64,000 bases of DNA from NCBI GenBank assembly GCA_030762175.1, contig CM060831.1, positions 68,531,001-68,595,000 of the forward strand, written 5' to 3'. Below are positions 58,224 to 64,000 of this stretch, piece by piece. The DNA comes from Metallyticus violacea (Eukaryota > Arthropoda > Insecta > Mantodea > Metallyticidae). Within the stretch, counting starts at the first letter, position 1, and every line of letters begins with the position of its first letter. The notes under the pieces are model-generated. The model did not search any database, was not told the DNA's origin, and saw only the letters and a list, made by a program, of their open reading frames with translations. Both the position numbers and the translations under genes were made by a program.

Positions 58224-58370
58224 TTCCTATCACGCGGCTTTCGTGATCAAAGAACGTCACCTCTCTATCAGAAAGCTCCCCAATTATCCTCTCGAGGCTG
58301 GGTGGAATCCATTCCAGACCTCCCTAACTTAGAAAAATTCCTAAGTAGGTACCGGGAATCGAATACTTTT
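58125..58370 (+). repeat. Repeat C (copy 2), possible SINE-like repeat
   Basis: Matches the minus strand of 33075-33200 over 58136-58255 and continues with ATTCCAGACCTCCCTAAC and CCGGGAATCGAAT (58351-58363). The reverse of the latter, ATTCGATTCCCGG, has B-box form. The head of this putative SINE would then be at the high-coordinate end and the element would read on the minus strand. Ends were not defined. Confidence 0.6.
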
Positions 58371-58624
58371 ATTTTTTATAACTTCGTTTCCAATAGATAC
58401 CAGTTTTCAGGAAAAAGAAAGTCTACGGCTTTAATTTCACATTACATATGTTTTAACAGCGCCGCTTAATTTTTCTGACCCTTAAAGCATTAAGAATGAT
58501 ACAAAACTCAGATAAAAAAGAACAGTGGTTAAAAGCTTCTGAAATATAACTTTTCGTCTGTATAGATGCCTTATAATAGAGAGGGGAAATTTAAAAGCCA
58601 GTAGCACATTTTGAATATCAAATA
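58371..58624. other. AT-rich gap
   Basis: Nothing recognised between repeats C and D. Confidence 0.4.
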
Positions 58625-59425
58625 GACTATTTCATTTATGTGACGTCATCTTAAAATCGATCAATGAAACGAAACAAAGTTTTGAATTTTGACCAATCAC
58701 AGCCGGATATCGCAGTGAAATTATCGAAAAAATTATCAAATCTGTTTTATCACGCGAGGTGTAATGGTCTTGTGGTCAGTATAGCCAACCCTATATCTTC
58801 ACTATATAATTCATGAGCACGCATCACTGACCACTTTTCTGTGTTTTCAGTAATTGCACATTTAACTAACTTAATGTGTATTCACTGAAGAAATTGTTTT
58901 TGCCTATTCAGTCAAATAGTCTGCAATAATTTTATAAAGGATGTAACAATTTTTGCCGAGCAATAAGCATGTTGTTTAGAACGGTAAAATATTTTCACTT
59001 AGGTAATTTCTCATAGTAAATCAGTAGTGGACTGTAATAGTTGACTTTCGTCTATTTTATTCTCACAGTTTCCAAACAGGCAGGTATTCATAATTAAATA
59101 TAACATTTTATACGATTGTTAATAATCCGTGCGCGATTTTCAAACATATAACATTTTATTCTTATTTCATTCATAAAATAGTTCCAAACCCACATTTGGC
59201 TCTTCTCTATTGGCATTACTGACAATCGGAATTCGTCTCGCTAGATGACTTGAAAAGGTTAAGTATCCATAACACAAGTGTACAATTATCACAATATTGT
59301 AAGTCAAATTTACGGAAATTATATTTAAATTCTTATTTTATTCGTGAAATAGTCCTAATAAATATCACATCAGATACTCTTGTGGTATTATTTGTGATAA
59401 TTTATCAAAATTTAAGTATGTTATT
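58625..59425 (+). repeat. Repeat D (copy 2), about 0.8-kb non-coding repeat
   Basis: Collinear with 34984-35770. It holds an extra block at about 58856-58890 (GCACATTTAACTAACTT...) absent from copy 1, and a few deletions. The central TTTTCTGTGTTTTCAGTAATTG and TTGGCTCTTCTCTATTGGCAT blocks are identical or nearly so in both. No terminal inverted repeats or long open frame are evident. Confidence 0.85.
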
Positions 59426-60089
59426 GCTCATTATAACCACTTTATATCTTCATACTTTGTGTTAAGAACCTAAATGATTAAACAACGTTCTTTGTTTTAG
59501 ATATTCAGGTGAGTGAATTTCATAAGGAGAGGTATTTAGGGAATTCGCTCCGGAATACGGCAGTGCTTTTTTTCTTCGGTTGACGTCTTTGTATCCTTTG
59601 TGGTGACTGTATTTTAACTAGTCCCTGGAGGGTAGGCAATTTGCATTACACCGTTGCGATAGCAGAAATGCACGCGACTGCGATTAAGAGAGGTTCTATG
59701 CTTTAATGAGTGTTTTGCCTGTGCGCTGCTCATAATACAGTATGTATATGTGAATCTTAAGGCTCAGCAGTGCTATACACGATAGCACTTGTATACAGCG
59801 CCTCTGATGTGCATTTCCTTTCTTCTATCTGTTGACGATGAAACAGCCTCCACTTCTCTGTCATATAGTGGAATATAATCATAACCTCTGCACAGGAAAT
59901 ATCTGTTACGAATACAATTTAATTTAATGAAAGAATTAATTAATTAACACTTTTTCTGCATATTTTACATTAACGTTTACAGTTTGTACATTTGATCTTA
60001 GAGTTCTTGTTATAGGATCTTATACAATAATACCTGGTTATAAGGTAATAGGTTCTGTTTATCATTAACTACACATTTCAATGCTATCT
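59426..60089. other. Stretch without a gene
   Basis: Somewhat higher CpG at 59530-59880. Nothing was identified. Confidence 0.4.
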
Positions 60090-60850
60090 CTATAAATATC
60101 TTCTTCCCTTAATTTAATCTCTTTCTTCCACCATGTCTCTCTTACCTTCCCTTCATAGTTACCAAAATTTCTCAAAAACTCCTTACTGCCAATTCTAAAA
60201 ATTGTTAATGTCAAAATTGCTATGTGTAAATTATCCCATTTTTCTAGTTCATACTTTAATTTATAAACATTCAGCTTTACAATTTAGATTCTTTTCTGTT
60301 TTTGCACACAGGGGAAACTCTTCCTTTTTCACTTTTAATCCACTTAGCCTTATTATTTCTGCTCTACCCCAAGCAAACCTCTCTCTTTCCATTCTGTTAC
60401 AAATATCTACGTATTTTTCCACCCCAATTATTTCTTCTTAAATTTTCCATAGTTTTTCAAGGTGTTCTTGAAGACATTGCAAATTTCCTGCTTTTCAAGG
60501 TATTCTTGAAGACATTGCAAATTTCCTGCTTTTCAATATAATCTATTCTTTGTTTCACTTTATTCCATAATTGTTGTCTATTGATTATATATTGTCTATT
60601 TAAATCCCCTATTCCATTCTCTTGAAATAACAAATTTATTTCCCATTTTATTTTCTCTTGTGTCCGTAAGGAGTTTTTAACTATATCTCTTCCTCCCTTT
60701 TTTCTACTTTGTACCAATATTTCAATATACATATTTAGCTACCATACCTTTTACTTGACAACCATTCCCAATCAAGCTATCCCATTCTTTCTCCGTTCCC
60801 CATAGTTTAACCCCATATATTTAATACTATTTTCAAAGATTCCTTTTTCA
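60090..60850 (-). pseudogene. Non-LTR retrotransposon C-terminal region, decayed, with an internal 38-bp duplication
   Basis: The minus strand reads, in shifting frames from 60840 down: MGLKLWGTEKEWD, QVKGMVAKYVYWNIG, then the 91-codon piece 60457-60732 (GGRDIVKNSLRTQEKIKWEI, LLFQENGIGDLNRQY, QLWNKVKQRIDYIEKQE). Next come GWKN, ICNRMERE, AEIIRLSGLKVKKEEFPLCA (about 60370-60310) and KYELEKWDNLHIAILTL. The layout (charged helices, M-E-R-E-R, then a cysteine-containing box and helices) resembles the C-terminus of LINE proteins known from insects. No reverse-transcriptase motif is present. The assignment is by pattern only. Confidence 0.5.
60454..60529. repeat. Tandem duplication, 38-bp unit, two copies
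   Basis: Units 60454-60491 and 60492-60529 differ at one position (GTGTTC versus GTATTC). A partial third unit (TTTTCAA) follows. The duplication repeats the EICNVFKNTLK-like codons of the LINE C-terminal relic and shifts its frame by two. Confidence 0.92.
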
Positions 60851-61639
60851 ATTTCCTGGAACGTTTGATGTTGTGAAATTTATATCAAGAAATTATCATG
60901 ATTTCCTTAGGCTTATTTATGCTCCTCATAAGACATACCTCGATTGCTATTCATTTCACAATCTTTAATACTAAGCTATATCTAGCACGCTTATACCTGT
61001 GTACTTTTTCGGATTATTTCCTTCATATTTCTCATAAAGAGTGACGATATTTCCTTGATGTAATCCCTCTGAAATCTATGGGTTTTTTTTTTTTGTTTTA
61101 CCATCCTTGTTACATACATATATGATATTTGTAAAACAACGTTCATCGTCTCGGAGTGTGGAAGTCATAAAATTGTGAACGAGGAAATTAAATACAAGGA
61201 GATACAGGAGCAAAACTGCTAGAAGAAATTAACAAAGGGTTGTGATTCCAGGAGGTTTTTGGCCGCAGCTGATCACAGCTCTGTTGTAGTAACACATTTC
61301 CCACACTGGTAGCTGCACTTTAACATTCAGTCGCAGTTTGCTGTTACGAAAACAGTTGTTATTTCTGTCTGTGTTAAAATTTGGTTTGCGGTTAAGATAT
61401 CAATTTACGCCATTGTATTTCATTAAAGTGTGTTTGTGAACTTGGAACTGGGAATATTGGTCTTTTATGTTTATATTTTTCAGTTCAAGAGGCTTTCAAA
61501 AATTAATGCAATGCATTTTTTCTACTGTGACTTTATCTTAAAAAACATAGAATTTTATGTGTAGCATCTTTGAACCTTCACTGACTAACTCGTGTAGTTT
61601 AATTTTCCGTACGCTAGGCAGCAGTAATTCACTCACCAT
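60851..61639. other. AT-rich stretch, nothing recognised
   Basis: No gene or repeat identified. A T-run is at 61083-61094. Confidence 0.4.
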
Positions 61640-62550
61640 GTGGGTTATAACAAAATAGCAATAATTGAATTTATTCTGGTGTAAAACGAGACAACGCTAA
61701 CATTCAGAAACATTTAAGAACTGTGTACGGAGTTTCAACAGTGGATAAAGCACTGTCAGTTGTTGGGCAAAGAGGTTGTCATCATCGGCAGAAGTCGAAC
61801 AATCTTTCACTGAACAATCTCGCTCCATGCAGTCGTATCTGCAACGGTGAAACTTGTGACTTCCTCATCCAGGATGATCAGCAAATAACAACCAAACAAC
61901 TCGCTATTCAATTTTATACCTCTGTCAATAGGCCACAAAATTATTCGCCAGTTAGAATAATAAAAAATGCTAAATCTATCTCCCAAATCCTAAATGCTGA
62001 TCATAAGATATCTGCAGAAAATAATCATCTGTTCAAAGTTATTTTTTAAAGTTTAAGTTATTTTATGGGAAATGAAACATTTCAAGCCTCAGACCAGAAG
62101 ACAATCCAAGGAGTGACATCACAAAACTTCTGGAAGTTTCCACCCCCAACCTGTAGAGTCGTGACCTCATTCTTGTGGAACTCTGAAAGGGTTGTTTTGA
62201 TCGATAAATGTCTCGTGGTGAAACAGCTAACTCTAAAGTATATGTCAAAACACCTTGGAAGTTGAAGAAGCATTCGAACTCAGAAGTGACCATAATTCTT
62301 CTAAATGACAACACCAAGCCACACTGCACTGTTCTTCCTCACTCGTCCTATAGTCAAAATATTGCATTTTTTATTTCCTTCTCTTGGATCCTTTAAAAAA
62401 TATAACAGCAGAAGGGGATTGGGCAATGGCGAGGAAGTAATGGCTGCAACACAGATTCCTGAAATATGCAATGGCATGAAAGCTCTGACATCTAAGTGAA
62501 GTAAAGGCATAGGTTTGCAAGGACATTAAATTGAAAAAGTTGGAGACAAT
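61640..62550 (+). pseudogene. SETMAR-type mariner transposase, near full length, heavily decayed
   Basis: From about 61690: NIQKHLRTVYGVSTVDKA (end of the first helix-turn-helix), then SLNNLAPCSRICNGETCDFL, DDQQITTKQLAIQFYTSVNR (61723-62049). The block with the first catalytic aspartate is lost between 62049 and 62095. Reading resumes with RRQSKEWHHKTS, VVTSFLWNSERVVLID, SRGETANSKVYVKTPWKLKK, and the second catalytic box as LLNDNTKPHCTVLPHSSYSQ (expected L-H-D-N-T-K-P-H, so H-D-N has become L-N-D-N). Then EEVMAATQIPEICNGMKALT and GIGLQGH-IEK, the C-terminus (expected K-C-I-x-L-x-G-x-Y-V-E-K). Inactive by many stops. Confidence 0.8.
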
Positions 62551-63829
62551 GCACAATTGAAATGGAAATAAAATATTTCCTGAAAGAACAATAAATGTCC
62601 CATTACATGCACAATGCTTTCAGTTTTAGGTAATAGCAATTAATTATCCATTTGTGTTATTAACTTTTCATGGAAGTCATTCAAAACATTTCATGTTTAG
62701 GTTAGTGTTCTATTTATATAAAAACAGCGACAGTTATATCAATTATTATTTTTCTTTAAAGCTCGTCAGATCCGTTTTCCATATCTGCCATAACTGAAAG
62801 GTTTCTGCGTTTGCTCTGTTGGGAGTAAACAAACATACGAGCAAATGTATTCATTAAGTATTAGGTGTTCAAATGCAAAGCAGAGAGAAGTTTTCAGAAG
62901 TTTTGGTTGTGAAGTTGCAGAGAGCCCTAGTAATTAATATACTTATATAATTCCGTACTGTTATGCCAGTCCTGTTCCTGTGGTAATCACAGTGATGCGA
63001 TCTCCTGCCTCGTCTTACATCTCCTATTGGAGTGATTGATCCAATCCACTTTCCTCTCTGTTTGTTTATTCAGTGACGCGTTATTTACCTGATCCATTGG
63101 GTGACGACAGCTGTGAATGCGTCGTGAACGGTTTTCAATCCTCTACGCTTTTCGGTTCGATTTCTACTCTCTCTGGCATATAGTGACTTGTTTACTGAGC
63201 TAGCAGTCTCGTTATGGCATGGTAACTGGTACTGAGTTGTACATCAGCCCTTATTGTCGTATATTTGGCTATAATGCGACGCTTAGGACTAAAGCCTCCA
63301 ATTCTTCGGAAAATCATTTTGTATTCCTTCATTGCTTTTAGCCTTGAAAAAGGAACCTATTGAAACTGAGTAATTAGCTTCGAAATATAAATATTTTGCA
63401 TGATATGTTTATGTACTAACATATTTATTTTTACATATATTATATATTGTACTATAGAGAGATTTCAGACTTCCCAGTCTGAATAAGGAAGCAGTTAAAA
63501 ACCAATGTAGGTTTACTTTAGGTATCCTCCAGTTACTTCAAATTTTAAATTTAAAACGGCACATCTACAATTTATGCTTAAAATTTAAAAACGATTAAAT
63601 TATTTTCATAACTGTTTTATTTTATTCTTTTATCTTTACTTGGCAAACTGGATTTTTTTTATTTGGAGACAATAATACTATAACAACTAATGATAGTTTA
63701 TTGTGAAGGTTGTGTTTGTAATAAATTGTTTCAAAATGGTATATATCTTATAAGAAAGTATAGAAAATAAGCTGATTAGTCCGAAGTTCCGAAATCCTGT
63801 GATATTAATATTGTAATTTTACCCATAAT
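62551..63829. other. AT-rich stretch, nothing recognised
   Basis: A CpG-richer segment at 62970-63320 could not be assigned. No repeat except at the right edge. Confidence 0.4.
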
Positions 63830-64000
63830 CAGAGTCAGGAAGTTCAGGCATTTATTTTGGTTAAAATAGGCGGTAAAAAGTCACTTAAAATATTGAAAAT
63901 AAACAATAATATAATTAAATAGGCATTTATTAAAAAAGCAAACAGAGAGTAATATCACTCATTATTTTTGAAAAAATTTATTTACTTAATAATTTATTTA
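63830..64000 (+). repeat. Repeat E (copy 2), running off the window
   Basis: Carries the GGAAGTTCAGGCATTTA and AACAGAGAGTAATATCA blocks found inverted at 24712-24768, here separated by about 80 bases of AT-rich sequence. It continues with CTCATTATTTTTGAAAAA to the end of the window. Confidence 0.6.

Noticed and set aside
1..64000. CRISPR arrays, operons, prophage or other prokaryotic systems
   Set aside because: No spaced identical repeats, no ribosome-binding-site-linked frames and no long intact frames; SINE and LINE content shows a eukaryotic nuclear genome.

Overview
This window looks like AT-rich nuclear DNA from an arthropod, most likely an insect. The evidence is the mix of relics: Tc1/mariner-superfamily transposases of the kinds common in insects, non-LTR retrotransposon C-termini, and two families of tRNA-derived SINEs. 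A blattodean (cockroach or termite) is my best guess, but that is inference from repeat flavour only. I find no intact host protein gene, no functional rRNA or tRNA gene, no CRISPR array and nothing prokaryotic. The window reads as an intergenic or intronic graveyard of transposons, with every recognisable coding region broken by stops and frameshifts.

Layout. 0-5.6 kb: a pogo/Tigger fragment, a SINE-A fragment, a mariner whose catalytic core has been deleted (2133-3140) with a SINE-A nested in it, and a second mariner of another family (4680-5610). 6.9-7.4 kb: an unassigned GC-rich island. 9.2-12.3 kb: a cluster of Tc1/mariner-superfamily (DUF4817-type) transposase relics, one of them a complete element with 76-bp terminal inverted repeats and a TA target (10501-11933), plus a LINE reverse-transcriptase scrap. 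14.5-16.6 kb: a SINE-B copy and a Tc1-like pseudogene split by a SINE-A. 20.6-21.1 kb: a LINE RNase H/C-terminal fragment. 26.4-28.6 kb: a mariner, small tandem duplications and a SINE-B. 29.1 kb: a 67-bp segment with consensus splice sites on both sides. 30-32.5 kb: a second Tc1-like pseudogene split by a SINE-A, a GC-rich coding-like island, and a SINE-B. 35-42.8 kb: a long non-coding repeat, two DUF4817-type transposase relics, a SINE-A, and the sister copy of the 4.7-kb mariner. 44-49 kb: a SINE-B, and a complete element with about 170-bp inverted repeats abutting a (TA)n tract and a perfect 31-bp foldback. 50.9-54.8 kb: a near full-length mariner, a transposase fragment, a SINE-B and a LINE C-terminus. 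57-64 kb: a 360-bp-spaced duplication, second copies of three non-coding repeats, a LINE C-terminus and a near full-length SETMAR-type mariner.

How the parts relate. Cut-and-paste elements of at least five lineages (pogo, Tc1-like, several mariners, two DUF4817-type lineages) landed first and decayed. LINE-mobilised SINEs then inserted, three times inside the transposon relics. Several repeats occur as pairs within the window (about 0.8 kb at 35.0 and 58.6 kb; two shorter ones), so the window partly annotates itself. Translations were done by eye; domain assignments rest on family motifs known to me, not on database searches.
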